A stretch of DNA of 9,517 nucleotides. Origin: Brevundimonas sp. (GTDB lineage Bacteria; Pseudomonadota; Alphaproteobacteria; Caulobacterales; Caulobacteraceae). The notes under the pieces were generated by a model that was given only the letters and a program-made list of their open reading frames with translations, was not told where the DNA came from and did not search any database. A program made the translations under genes and the position numbers. Each line of letters starts with the position of its first letter. Within the stretch, counting starts at the first letter, position 1. Below, in pieces: positions 1 through 6,882 of this stretch. The DNA lies in NCBI GenBank assembly GCA_012270135.1, contig JAAXIW010000385.1, forward strand, positions 1 to 9,517, in the 5' to 3' direction.

Positions 1-451
1 CCAGCACCGCCGAAGGGCCCGACGCCATGGCCTTGGGCACGGCGAACGGCCCGATGCGCTTGGGCGAACCCTTCTCGATCGTGGTCTGCGCGGCCTGCAG
101 GATGACCTGGGTCGAGGGGCCGCCCTCGCCGACGATCAGGCCGATCCGTTCGTCCTTGATCTCTTCGGGGGTGAGGCCGGAATCCTTCAGCGCCTCTTCG
201 AAGGCGATATGGCCCCAGGCGGTGCCGTTGGCGAGAAAGCGGGAGGCGCGGCGATCGACGTGCGGAGCCCAGTCCTCGGCGGTGTGCCCCAGCGCCGGCG
301 GGGCCCAGACCTGCGAGCGGAAGCCGTGGGCGGCGTGATCGGCGGCGTGCCGGACCCCCGATTTCGCCTCGCGCAGGGAGGCGGAAACCTCATCCTGGCC
401 CGTGCCGATGGAAGAGACGATACCCAGTCCGGTGACGACGACACGCCGCAT
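1..451 (-). CDS. fabB: Beta-ketoacyl-ACP synthase I (FabB), N-terminal part, cut by the window edge
   Basis: FabB condenses malonyl-ACP with acyl-ACP. In the fabA/fabB pathway it elongates the cis-3-decenoyl-ACP made by FabA, so it is needed for unsaturated fatty acids. Only the first 150 codons are present. The protein begins MRRVVVTGLGIVSSIG, the usual start of FabB/FabF-type synthases, and later has the family segments GLIVGEGGPSTQ and PKAMASGPSA. The catalytic Cys and the two His residues of the thiolase fold lie beyond the edge and cannot be checked. The ATG at 451 is preceded by AAGGA at 461-465 (minus strand), 9 nt away. It follows fabA in the same direction after 57 bp, the conserved fabA-fabB operon order. 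FabF is the main alternative, but the fabA neighbour and the N-terminus favour FabB. Confidence 0.93.
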   Translation of the reverse strand, partial: MRRVVVTGLGIVSSIGTGQDEVSASLREAKSGVRHAADHAAHGFRSQVWAPPALGHTAEDWAPHVDRRASRFLANGTAWGHIAFEEALKDSGLTPEEIKDERIGLIVGEGGPSTQVILQAAQTTIEKGSPKRIGPFAVPKAMASGPSAVL

Positions 452-508
452 GGTGTGGTTTCCTTCTTGAACTCAGACGCCGCGTTGGTCGCGGTCTTGG
501 AATAGGGA

Positions 509-1039
509 TCAGCCGGCGACCGGCCCGGATGCGCCGAACAGGCCGACCCGCATGTCCGTCGCCGTATAGATGGGGACGCCATCGGCTTCGAGAACCCCGT
601 CGGCGATGCCCATGACGAGGCGGCGGTTGATGACCCGCTTGAGATCGATCTTGTAGACGACCTTCTTGACGTCGGGCGTCACCTGGCCGGTGAATTTGAC
701 CTCGCCGACGCCGAGCGCCCGGCCCCGGCCCGGGCCGCCGATCCAGCCCAGATAGAAGCCGACCAGCTGCCACATGGCGTCGAGGCCGAGGCAGCCCGGC
801 ATCACCGGATCGCCGATGAAGTGGCACTGGAAGAACCAGAGGTCGGGGTGGATATCCAGCTCGGCCTCGACATAGCCCTTGCCGTGGGCGCCGCCGTCAT
901 CGTTGATCCGCGTGATGCGGTCGAACATCAGCATCGGCGGGGCCGGCAGCTTGGCGTTGCCCTCGCCGAACAGTTCGCCCCGGCCCGCGGCCAGCAGCGC
1001 CTCATAGTCGTACGAGGAGGGACGGTCGGTCTGGGTCAC
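509..1039 (-). CDS. fabA: 3-hydroxydecanoyl-ACP dehydratase/isomerase (FabA)
   Basis: FabA dehydrates 3-hydroxydecanoyl-ACP and isomerises trans-2- to cis-3-decenoyl-ACP, the branch point to unsaturated fatty acids in the cytoplasm. The 176-residue protein is close to the usual FabA length (about 170). It has the hot-dog-fold motifs LPAPPMLMFDRI (about residues 31-42), the catalytic His73 in WFFQCHF, and the catalytic Asp87 in MPGCLGLDAMWQLVGF, matching the His/Asp pair of E. coli FabA. The start is GTG at 1039: an in-frame TGA lies four codons upstream, and no later start keeps the family N-terminus. The ribosome site is weak (AGGCG). fabB follows 57 bp downstream, so the two are probably one operon. 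In rhizobia and relatives an irr-type regulator gene often precedes fabA; here the upstream neighbour is an SH3-domain gene instead. Confidence 0.96.
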   Translation of the reverse strand: MTQTDRPSSYDYEALLAAGRGELFGEGNAKLPAPPMLMFDRITRINDDGGAHGKGYVEAELDIHPDLWFFQCHFIGDPVMPGCLGLDAMWQLVGFYLGWIGGPGRGRALGVGEVKFTGQVTPDVKKVVYKIDLKRVINRRLVMGIADGVLEADGVPIYTATDMRVGLFGASGPVAG

Positions 1040-1061
1040 GAGGTTCGCCTGTCAGGGGGCC

Positions 1062-1077
1062 GCGGCGCGGGCGCCGC
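1062..1077. repeat. GC-rich inverted repeat in the fabA leader
   Basis: A perfect inverted repeat with 7-bp arms, GCGGCGC-GG-GCGCCGC, ends 22 nt upstream of the fabA start codon. A 2-nt centre is too tight for a full hairpin, but the RNA could pair with a slightly opened loop, or the DNA could be a dyad operator. No T-tract follows on either strand, so it is not an obvious intrinsic terminator. In DNA this rich in GC, short palindromes of this composition also arise by chance. Confidence 0.4.
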
Positions 1078-1097
1078 TGATGGCCGGTGTGGCCGTC

Positions 1098-1126
1098 GGG
1101 TTACACGAGCACGGGAGCGGGCTCAA
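1098..1126 (-). promoter_or_regulatory. Possible fabA promoter (weak)
   Basis: On the minus strand a TTGAGC hexamer (1126 to 1121) is separated by 17 nt from TAACCC (1103 to 1098), just beyond the stop of the SH3 gene and about 60 nt upstream of fabA. The -35 matches the TTGAC-type consensus at four of six positions and the -10 match is poor. It is proposed mainly because of position: the 95-bp gap between the two genes is the only non-coding place for a fabAB promoter. Co-transcription from the SH3 gene is equally possible. Confidence 0.2.
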
Positions 1127-1134
1127 CCGCGTCG

Positions 1135-1695
1135 TCAGCGCCGTCCGGTCCCCGCCGGCCGGGCCGCGTTGCACAGCGCCCGCTCCTGGGCGCCGAACAC
1201 CGCCGACTGGCGCACCCAGCCGCGCAGACGGCCGGACCGGACACCGCACCAGCCATCCTCGCATTCGTCCATGGCCACCAGGGACCGCGGCGACAGGCGG
1301 GCGCGGACGGGCGAGGTCTCCGACCGGCCGGAGTGGATGGGAATCTCTTCGCCCGAGGCGTTGAAAACGCTGCGCCGGCTCGACACCACGCTGCGGTGAA
1401 CCCAGGCGACGGCGCCCTCGGGATCACAGACCTTTCGCCATTCGGTGGTCTCGGCGATGACCTGCACCGGCAGGCCGGAGACGCGGTATTCCCACAGGAT
1501 GCGGTGGTCGAGGCCGGGGCCGAAGCGGGCGTGGACCTCGGATGACTTCAGCGACAGCCAGCGCGGCACCGGCTGGCCGCTCGGCGTTGGGCGGCCGTCC
1601 GGCATGGTCTGGCCCGCCCCGGCCAGCACGGCCGCGCAGGCGACGGTCGCCGTGACGGCCAGTCTTTGGAAGCGGGGACGAGCTTTGCTAGACAC
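1135..1695 (-). CDS. Exported protein with two bacterial SH3-like domains
   Basis: The 186-residue product appears to be exported: it has a basic N-terminus (MSSKARPRFQRL) and a hydrophobic stretch at about residues 12-28, consistent with a signal peptide. Two SH3-like modules follow. The first (about 45-110) contains SSEVHARFGPGLDHRILWEY and EWRKVCDPEGAVAWVH; the second (about 116-170) contains DGWCGVRSGRLRGWV. This is the layout of the alphaproteobacterial SH3_4/COG3807 family, thought to act in the periplasm, probably at the cell wall or on a protein partner; the role is not known. The start is chosen as GTG 1695, which gives a sensible signal peptide. The frame stays open upstream to 1953, but that part overlaps the dehydrogenase gene antisense and is not credible. 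No strong ribosome site is visible. The product ends in a basic tail without further motif. Confidence 0.82.
   Translation of the reverse strand: MSSKARPRFQRLAVTATVACAAVLAGAGQTMPDGRPTPSGQPVPRWLSLKSSEVHARFGPGLDHRILWEYRVSGLPVQVIAETTEWRKVCDPEGAVAWVHRSVVSSRRSVFNASGEEIPIHSGRSETSPVRARLSPRSLVAMDECEDGWCGVRSGRLRGWVRQSAVFGAQERALCNAARPAGTGRR
1666..1694 (+). promoter_or_regulatory. Possible promoter for the hydroxyacid dehydrogenase gene (weak)
   Basis: TTGGAAG at 1666-1672, then 14 nt, then GCTAGACA at 1687-1694. This is a partial match to the Caulobacter housekeeping promoter pattern TTGACGS-N10-14-GCTANAWC: about four of seven -35 positions and six of eight -10 positions. It would put the transcript start near 1700, shortly before the ATG at 1724. 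It lies inside the 5' end of the divergent SH3 gene, as it must given the 28-bp gap. Confidence 0.25.
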
Positions 1696-1710
1696 GCGAG
1701 GTCCGTGAAA

Positions 1711-1723
1711 TCGAAGGCTTCGA
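1711..1723. repeat. Small inverted repeat abutting the dehydrogenase start codon
   Basis: TCGAAG-G-CTTCGA is a perfect dyad with 6-bp arms around one base. It ends directly before ATG 1724 and contains the GAAGG ribosome-binding sequence (1713-1717, 6 nt from the ATG). It also fills nearly half of the 28-bp gap between the divergent genes. It could be an operator or could mask the ribosome site; the arms are short, so chance is not excluded. Confidence 0.35.
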
Positions 1724-2710
1724 ATGTCCGCCCCCAGGCTTAAGGTCGTATTAACCAGACGGCTCCCGGACGCGGTCGAGACGCGTATGCGCGAACTGTT
1801 CGACGCCGAGCTCAACCTGACCGACGCGCCGATGGAACGCGCCGCCCTGGCGGCGGCGGTGCGGCGCGCCGACGTGCTGGTCCCGACCATCACCGACGCC
1901 ATCGACGCCGACCTGATCGGGAGCGCGGGCGACCAGCTGAGGATGATCGCCAATTTCGGCGCGGGCGTGGATCATATCGACGTCGAGGCGGCGGTCGGGC
2001 GGGGGCTCATCGTCACCAACACGCCCGGCGTCCTGACCGAGGACACCGCCGACCTGGCCATGGCCCTGATCCTCGCGGTCAGCCGGCGGATCGTCGAGGG
2101 CGCGCAGGTGGTGGCCGAAGGACGGTTCGAGGGCTGGACGCCGACCTGGATGACCGGGCGCAAGCTGTGGGGCAAGCGGCTCGGCATCGTCGGCATGGGC
2201 CGCATCGGCCAGGCCCTGGCGCGGCGCGCGAAGGCGTTCGGCATGCAGGTCCACTATCACAACCGCAAGCCGGTCCCCGGCATGGTCGCGGAAGAGTTGG
2301 GGGCGACGTATTGGGACGAGCTGGATCAGATGCTGGCGCGAATGGACATCATTTCGCTGAACTGCCCGGCGACGAAGGAGACGCATCACCTGCTGTCGGC
2401 CGAACGGCTGACCCGGCTGCAGCCGCACGCCCTGCTGATCAACACCGCCCGCGGCGAACTGATCGACGAGGCGGCCCTGGCCGACGCCGTGGCCCGCCGC
2501 GCCATCGCCGGCGTCGGCCTGGACGTCTACGAGCACGAGCCGGCCATCCATCCCGGCCTCTCCGGCCACGCCAACGTCGTGCTGCTGCCCCATCTCGGCT
2601 CGGCGACGCTCGAGGCCCGCCAGGATATGGGCGAGCGGGTGATCACCAACATCCTTACTTTCCAGAACGGCCATCGCCCGCCGGATCGGGTGATTCCGGC
2701 GATGCTGTGA
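1724..2710 (+). CDS. D-2-hydroxyacid dehydrogenase, glyoxylate/hydroxypyruvate reductase type
   Basis: The 328-residue protein is a member of the D-isomer-specific 2-hydroxyacid dehydrogenases, which interconvert 2-oxoacids and D-2-hydroxyacids with NAD(P)H in the cytoplasm. The Rossmann motif GMGRIG is at residues 157-162. The catalytic triad is visible as Arg243 (NTARGELIDE), Glu272 (DVYEHEP) and His290 (LLPHLGSAT). The flanking substrate-binding fold includes NFGAGVDHID and NTPGVLTEDTAD. After the second Rossmann strand the sequence is HYHNRKP: Asn-Arg replaces the acidic residue typical of NAD enzymes, which suggests NADPH use, as in glyoxylate/hydroxypyruvate reductases (inference). The ATG at 1724 has GAAGG 6 nt upstream and the family N-terminus (RLKVVLTRRLPDAVE). 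The exact substrate (glyoxylate, hydroxypyruvate, glycerate or other) cannot be fixed from sequence. The peptidase gene downstream is 64 bp away and probably has its own promoter. Confidence 0.92.
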   Translation: MSAPRLKVVLTRRLPDAVETRMRELFDAELNLTDAPMERAALAAAVRRADVLVPTITDAIDADLIGSAGDQLRMIANFGAGVDHIDVEAAVGRGLIVTNTPGVLTEDTADLAMALILAVSRRIVEGAQVVAEGRFEGWTPTWMTGRKLWGKRLGIVGMGRIGQALARRAKAFGMQVHYHNRKPVPGMVAEELGATYWDELDQMLARMDIISLNCPATKETHHLLSAERLTRLQPHALLINTARGELIDEAALADAVARRAIAGVGLDVYEHEPAIHPGLSGHANVVLLPHLGSATLEARQDMGERVITNILTFQNGHRPPDRVIPAML

Positions 2711-2718
2711 GTCGTAGC

Positions 2719-2748
2719 TTGACGGTTCAATCAACGGACGGTTGATTG
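2719..2748 (+). promoter_or_regulatory. Candidate promoter/operator before the peptidase pair
   Basis: TTGACGG at 2719-2725 matches the Caulobacter -35 consensus TTGACGS exactly. No clear -10 follows; TTGATT (2742-2747) at 17-nt spacing matches TATAAT at three of six. Overlapping it are a perfect inverted repeat, CAATCAAC (2728-2735) and GTTGATTG (2741-2748) with a 5-nt centre, and a direct repeat GACGGTT at 2721 and 2737 (16-bp period). Such repeats between -35 and -10 suit a repressor site. It could instead form a hairpin ending the dehydrogenase transcript, but the stem is AT-rich and no T-run follows. Confidence 0.4.
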
Positions 2749-2774
2749 GGCGCCGGGATAGTGGGGGCGTACCA

Positions 2775-4802
2775 GTGCAATCGGGAATTTCGAAAGCGGC
2801 GCGCGCCGCGGTGTCGCGGCGTGGCCTGCTGGGCGGCGCCTGCGCGCTGACCGGAGTCGCCCTCCTGCCGCCGGGCGCGGCTAGGGCCCAGGCGGGAGCC
2901 TATCCCCATGGCGAGTTCTTCAAACCGCGCCTGAGCCGGGGCGCCGCCCTGTCGCCGTCCGGAACCCGGATCGCCGTGGCGCAGAACCTCGGCACGGACG
3001 AGAACCCGCGGAGCGCCGTCGACTTCATCGACGCCGCCGACCCCGAGGGTCAGCGAAGCCGGATCGATCTCGGTCCTGTCCTGGTCAGCTCGATCTCGTG
3101 GGCCAATGACGACCGCCTGCTGACCAGCGTGATCCTGAAGGGCGAGGTGGGCCCCCGGTCGATCGCCGGTTCGAACCGGAAGACGGAGGCCATCGAATAC
3201 TACATGCGCCGCGTCGTCTCGGTGAATGCGAGGACCGGCGAGGCGGTCGTGCTGTTCAGCGACCAGCGCACCCGTATGCGCAACACCTTCGACATGGGCC
3301 GCATCGTCGATCTGTTGCCGGGCGATCCCGACAACGTTCTGATGGCGGCCTGGGACGCCGACGGCGTCATGGCCCTGCACCGGGTGAACGTGAACACCGG
3401 CTCCGCGACCCGGATCGAACGCGGCGGCTCGGGCACCTACCACTGGCGGACCGTCAACGGCGTGCCGGTCTTGCGTCACGACATGAACAGCCGCGGCACG
3501 GTCGAGACCATCATGGTCCGGGCGCCGGGCGAAACCGAGTGGAAGATGGCGCGTCGCACCCGGGTCCGCGAAGCCCCGGACTTCCTGTGGGTCGGCGCCG
3601 GCGAGACGCCCGGCAAGGTTCTGGTCATCGCCCGTCTCGACGACGAGGACGTCCAGAGCGTCCGCGAGATGGACCTGACGACGACCGCGCTCGGCGCGCC
3701 GCTGAGCACCCGTCCGGGCCGCGATGTGGACCATGGCCTTCCGGACTCGGCGGGCAACTATCTGGGCGCCGCCTACTATGGCGACCGGCTGGAATATGAC
3801 TTCGTCGATCCCGCCCTGGCGGTCCATCACCGGGCGCTGAACCGCTTCTTCGGCGGGACGTGCGATGTTCAGTTCACCGATGTCGACCAGGCGCGGAACC
3901 GGTTCATCGCCTATGTGAACGGCCCGGAAGAGCCCGGAGCCTGGTTCTTCTACGACAAGACGGCGCGCGCGATCGTCAACGTGGGCCAGGCGCGGGAGCT
4001 CGATCCGGCGCGGCTTGGCTCCACCGAGGTGCTCAAGGTGACGACCCGCGACGGGGCGACCATCGAGGCCTATCTGACGGCGCCTCCGGGCGGGGCTGCG
4101 GGGCCGCTGGTGGTGCTGCCGCACGGCGGGCCCGAGGTGCGGGACACGCCGACCTGGGATCGGCAGGTGCAGGTGCTGGCGGCGCAGGGCTGGTGGGTTC
4201 TGCGGCCGAATTTCCGCGGCTCGGGCGGCTACGGTCAGGAGTTCGCCAGACAGGGCTGGACCCGCTGGGGCGACCGCATGCAGGACGACGTCGAGGACGC
4301 CGTCGCCCATGCCGTCCAGCTGCGGGGGCTGGACGCGTCGAAGGTCGGGATCATGGGGACCAGCTACGGCGCCTATGCGGCCCTGATGGGGGCGGTGAAA
4401 CGGCCGGATCTGTACAGGGCCGCCATCGGCATCTGCGGCGTCTACGACCTGCCGGACGTGCTGGCGTGGGAAGAGCGCACGGACGACACGCCCGGCAAGC
4501 CCATCTACGAATTCTGGACCAAACGGATTGGAGACCGGTCGGCGATGGGGCCCGCGCTGGAGGCGGCCTCGCCTCGTCGCCGCGCCGGCGAGGTCGCCTG
4601 CCCGGTCATGCTGGTGCATGGGGTCGACGACCCGATTCTGCCGGTCATCCAGTCGCGCCGGATGCGCGACGCCCTGCGGGGGGCCGGCAAGTCGGTCGAG
4701 CTGATCGAGGTTCCCAACGCCGGCCATGCGGACTGGGAGGACGACCGGGAGCAGGCGCTGATGACCCGCTATGTCGCCCTGTTCCGGCAGGCCTTCGACT
4801 AG
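2775..4802 (+). CDS. Tat-exported S9 family (prolyl oligopeptidase-type) serine peptidase
   Basis: A 675-residue two-domain peptidase. An N-terminal seven-bladed-propeller-type region (with SPSGTRIAVA and similar blade signatures) gates a C-terminal alpha/beta hydrolase domain from about residue 420. Hydrolase motifs are LPHGGP (about 448), NFRGSGGYG (about 479) and the nucleophile Ser530 in GTSYGAYAAL; Asp619 (HGVDDPILP) and His651 (NAGHADW) complete the triad. The nucleophile motif is GxSxGA rather than the usual GxSxGG. The N-terminus carries SRRGLLGG followed by a hydrophobic stretch and ARAQA, a twin-arginine (Tat) signal, implying export of the folded enzyme to the periplasm. Start: GTG 2775 (MQSGISKAARAAVSRRGLL) is preferred. 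A TTG at 2742 would add 11 residues but lies inside the inverted repeat. The likely role is hydrolysis of short peptides; specificity cannot be assigned. It is followed after 16 bp by a paralogue. Confidence 0.9.
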   Translation: MQSGISKAARAAVSRRGLLGGACALTGVALLPPGAARAQAGAYPHGEFFKPRLSRGAALSPSGTRIAVAQNLGTDENPRSAVDFIDAADPEGQRSRIDLGPVLVSSISWANDDRLLTSVILKGEVGPRSIAGSNRKTEAIEYYMRRVVSVNARTGEAVVLFSDQRTRMRNTFDMGRIVDLLPGDPDNVLMAAWDADGVMALHRVNVNTGSATRIERGGSGTYHWRTVNGVPVLRHDMNSRGTVETIMVRAPGETEWKMARRTRVREAPDFLWVGAGETPGKVLVIARLDDEDVQSVREMDLTTTALGAPLSTRPGRDVDHGLPDSAGNYLGAAYYGDRLEYDFVDPALAVHHRALNRFFGGTCDVQFTDVDQARNRFIAYVNGPEEPGAWFFYDKTARAIVNVGQARELDPARLGSTEVLKVTTRDGATIEAYLTAPPGGAAGPLVVLPHGGPEVRDTPTWDRQVQVLAAQGWWVLRPNFRGSGGYGQEFARQGWTRWGDRMQDDVEDAVAHAVQLRGLDASKVGIMGTSYGAYAALMGAVKRPDLYRAAIGICGVYDLPDVLAWEERTDDTPGKPIYEFWTKRIGDRSAMGPALEAASPRRRAGEVACPVMLVHGVDDPILPVIQSRRMRDALRGAGKSVELIEVPNAGHADWEDDREQALMTRYVALFRQAFD

Positions 4803-4818
4803 CGACGGGGGAGCAGAC

Positions 4819-6882
4819 ATGCCGATCATTCGCGCGGTAGCGGCCGCCTGCGCGGTCCTCATCCTGCTGGTCGGGACTCCGGCCCGCGCCGATCCGCCCA
4901 CCATCGCCGACTTCCTGGAAGGGCCCGCCCTGGGCTCCGCCAGCCTGTCGCCCTCGGGGCGCTATCTGGTCTGGACTGTTCGCACAGGCGAACAGACCGC
5001 CATCCACATCCGCGACCTGCAGGAGGGGTCGATCTCGATCATGGACGCGGGCGCGAACCGCGAACATTTCGGGGGCATCTTCGTCGACTGGATTCGCTGG
5101 AAGACCGACGACCGGCTGCTGATCGGGATCACGCGCCTCGAGCTCCGGCGCACCCGGGGCCGTGAGGACGGCCGTATCCGGGGGTTCACCTTCGGCGAGT
5201 CGGTCCTCTCTCTCGCCCGGGACGGCAGCGCGATCGTCGCCCTCAAGGCGCCCGGTACGAAGGACGCCTTGCCGGGCGATGTTCTCGACGCGCTGCGGGA
5301 CGATCCCGACCACATCCTGATGAGCTACCGCGACAACCGGAGTCGGCTGAATGTGGCCCGGGTCAACATCCTGACCGGCGAGGCGGCGATAACCGTCGAG
5401 GGTCACCGGCGGGTTCTCGACTACATCACTGACCGGAGCGGGTCCGTCGTCGGGCGTATCGCCTATCGCGGAGCGAGTGGCCGGATCATGCTGATGGAGG
5501 CCCTGAACGCCGACGGGGGCTGGAGCGAGGTGTACCGCCTGCGCCGGGACGAGGTTCGGGATCTGCCGGACTACGACTTTCTGGGAGCGACGAGCGAACC
5601 CGGCAAGATCTATGTCGCGGTGCGGCCCGACACGCCCGAGGGCGACAGCACCGCCGGCGTCCATGTGTTCGATTTCGCCACCCGCACCATGGGGCCGGCC
5701 ATCTGGCGGGACCCGAGGTACGATGTGTCGGGCATTGTGCTGGACGCCAACACCTCGCAACTTCTGGCAGGTTGCTATTGGGCCGACATCTACCGCTGCG
5801 ATTTCATCGACCGGGGCGAGGACTCCGTGATGACGGGAATCCGCCGTTTCTTCGGGGACGGGTGGAGCGTCCGCGTTGTCTCGCAGGCGCGCGATGGGTC
5901 GCGCTGGCTGGTGCGAGCGTCGGCCCCCAATAACCCGGGCGAGTACTACATTTTCAACGTCGCCGAGCGGCATATGGAGTTCGTCGGCTCGATCTATCCG
6001 CGGCTTCCCGAGCCATCGCTCGGACAGATGAAGCGGGTGGACTACGCCGCTGCCGACGGGACGGCTCTGTTCGGCTATCTGACGCGCCCACCTGGCGCCG
6101 CGGCGGATGCGGTCCTGCCTCTGGTGGTCATGCCGCACGGCGGACCCGAGATGCGGGACTATCTGACCTACGACCGCTGGGCCCAGTATCTCGCCACCCG
6201 GGGCTACCAGGTCTTCCAGCCCAATTTTCGGGGTTCGGCGGGGATGGGCAAAGCCTTCGCCGAGGCCGGGTATCGCGAGTGGGGCGGGCGGATGCAAGAC
6301 GACGTCACCGCCGGCGTCGAGCACCTTCTCGACCAGGGCCTCGCCGATCGGGGGCATATCTGCGTCATGGGCGCGAGCTACGGCGGATATGCAGCCCTCC
6401 AGTCCGGCGCCACCCAGTCCGACCTCTACCGCTGCGTCGTCTCGATCGCCGGACCCAGCGACCTGATTTCGATGATGCGCTGGGTACGGTCCGAAACGGG
6501 CGCCGATTCCGATTCGTACGACTATTGGCTCAAGTCCATCGGCGATCCTCGTCAGGACCGCGAACGGCTCGAAGGCGCCTCTCCCCAGCGTTACGCCGCC
6601 GGCTGGCGTCTGCCCGTTTTGCTCATCCACGGCGAGGACGACGACGTGGTGCCGGTCAGTCAGTCGCGGGACATGGAGCGGGCCCTGAAGCGGGCAGGCA
6701 AGGACGTCGAATTCCTGGTCCTCGAGGGCGCCGGCCATTCGGACTGGCCGAGCCGGCAGGAGACGGCCGCTCTCACGGCCTTGGAGGCCTTCCTGGCCCG
6801 GCATCTTCCGGTAACCCCGCCCTTACCGACGGCCACGGTCGGGGGTGAAGCGGTCGCAACGGAGGCCATGCTGGCCGACTAG
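4819..6882 (+). CDS. Sec-exported S9 family (prolyl oligopeptidase-type) serine peptidase, paralogue of the preceding gene
   Basis: A 687-residue S9-type peptidase with the same plan as its upstream neighbour: a propeller-like N-terminal domain and a hydrolase domain from about residue 405. Visible motifs are MPHGGP (about 438), NFRGSAGMG (about 469), nucleophile Ser520 in GASYGGYAAL (full GxSxGG), Asp608 (HGEDDDVVP) and His640 (GAGHSDW). Both share PHGGPE.RD and RMQDDV with neighbouring residues, so they are tandem paralogues, though well diverged. The start is ATG 4819 with GGGGAG at 4807-4812; an in-frame ATG at 4771 lies inside the upstream gene. MPIIRAVAAACAVLILLVG-TPARA is a classic Sec signal with predicted cleavage after Ala24, unlike the Tat signal of the neighbour. 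About 25 residues trail beyond the usual hydrolase end. The 16-bp gap points to one operon. Its TAG shares CTAG with the stop of the converging MoeB-like gene. Confidence 0.9.
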   Translation: MPIIRAVAAACAVLILLVGTPARADPPTIADFLEGPALGSASLSPSGRYLVWTVRTGEQTAIHIRDLQEGSISIMDAGANREHFGGIFVDWIRWKTDDRLLIGITRLELRRTRGREDGRIRGFTFGESVLSLARDGSAIVALKAPGTKDALPGDVLDALRDDPDHILMSYRDNRSRLNVARVNILTGEAAITVEGHRRVLDYITDRSGSVVGRIAYRGASGRIMLMEALNADGGWSEVYRLRRDEVRDLPDYDFLGATSEPGKIYVAVRPDTPEGDSTAGVHVFDFATRTMGPAIWRDPRYDVSGIVLDANTSQLLAGCYWADIYRCDFIDRGEDSVMTGIRRFFGDGWSVRVVSQARDGSRWLVRASAPNNPGEYYIFNVAERHMEFVGSIYPRLPEPSLGQMKRVDYAAADGTALFGYLTRPPGAAADAVLPLVVMPHGGPEMRDYLTYDRWAQYLATRGYQVFQPNFRGSAGMGKAFAEAGYREWGGRMQDDVTAGVEHLLDQGLADRGHICVMGASYGGYAALQSGATQSDLYRCVVSIAGPSDLISMMRWVRSETGADSDSYDYWLKSIGDPRQDRERLEGASPQRYAAGWRLPVLLIHGEDDDVVPVSQSRDMERALKRAGKDVEFLVLEGAGHSDWPSRQETAALTALEAFLARHLPVTPPLPTATVGGEAVATEAMLAD

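Noticed and set aside
1096..1104. CGGGTTACA near fabA, shared with the BLUF-hslV palindrome
   Set aside because: Only one half-site is present at the fabA end and no inverted partner exists, so the 9-bp match is probably coincidental.
821..1545. Plus-strand ORFs across fabA and the SH3 gene
   Set aside because: Low-complexity Arg/Gly/Pro translations in the shadow of the minus-strand genes, with no ribosome site or recognisable motif.
1696..1953. Longer form of the SH3-domain protein starting near 1953
   Set aside because: The extra 86 residues would lie antisense inside the conserved N-terminal part of the dehydrogenase and would bury the signal peptide in the middle of the protein.
2728..2748. 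Intrinsic terminator after the dehydrogenase gene
   Set aside because: The 8-bp stem is AT-rich and no T-run follows; the position over a TTGACGG box fits an operator better.
2727..6804. Two very long antisense ORFs (about 725 and 719 codons) opposite the peptidase genes
   Set aside because: Their translations are rich in Arg, Ala, Gly, His and Pro without domain motifs, and they mirror well-supported S9 genes. In DNA of this GC content stop codons are rare on the opposite strand.
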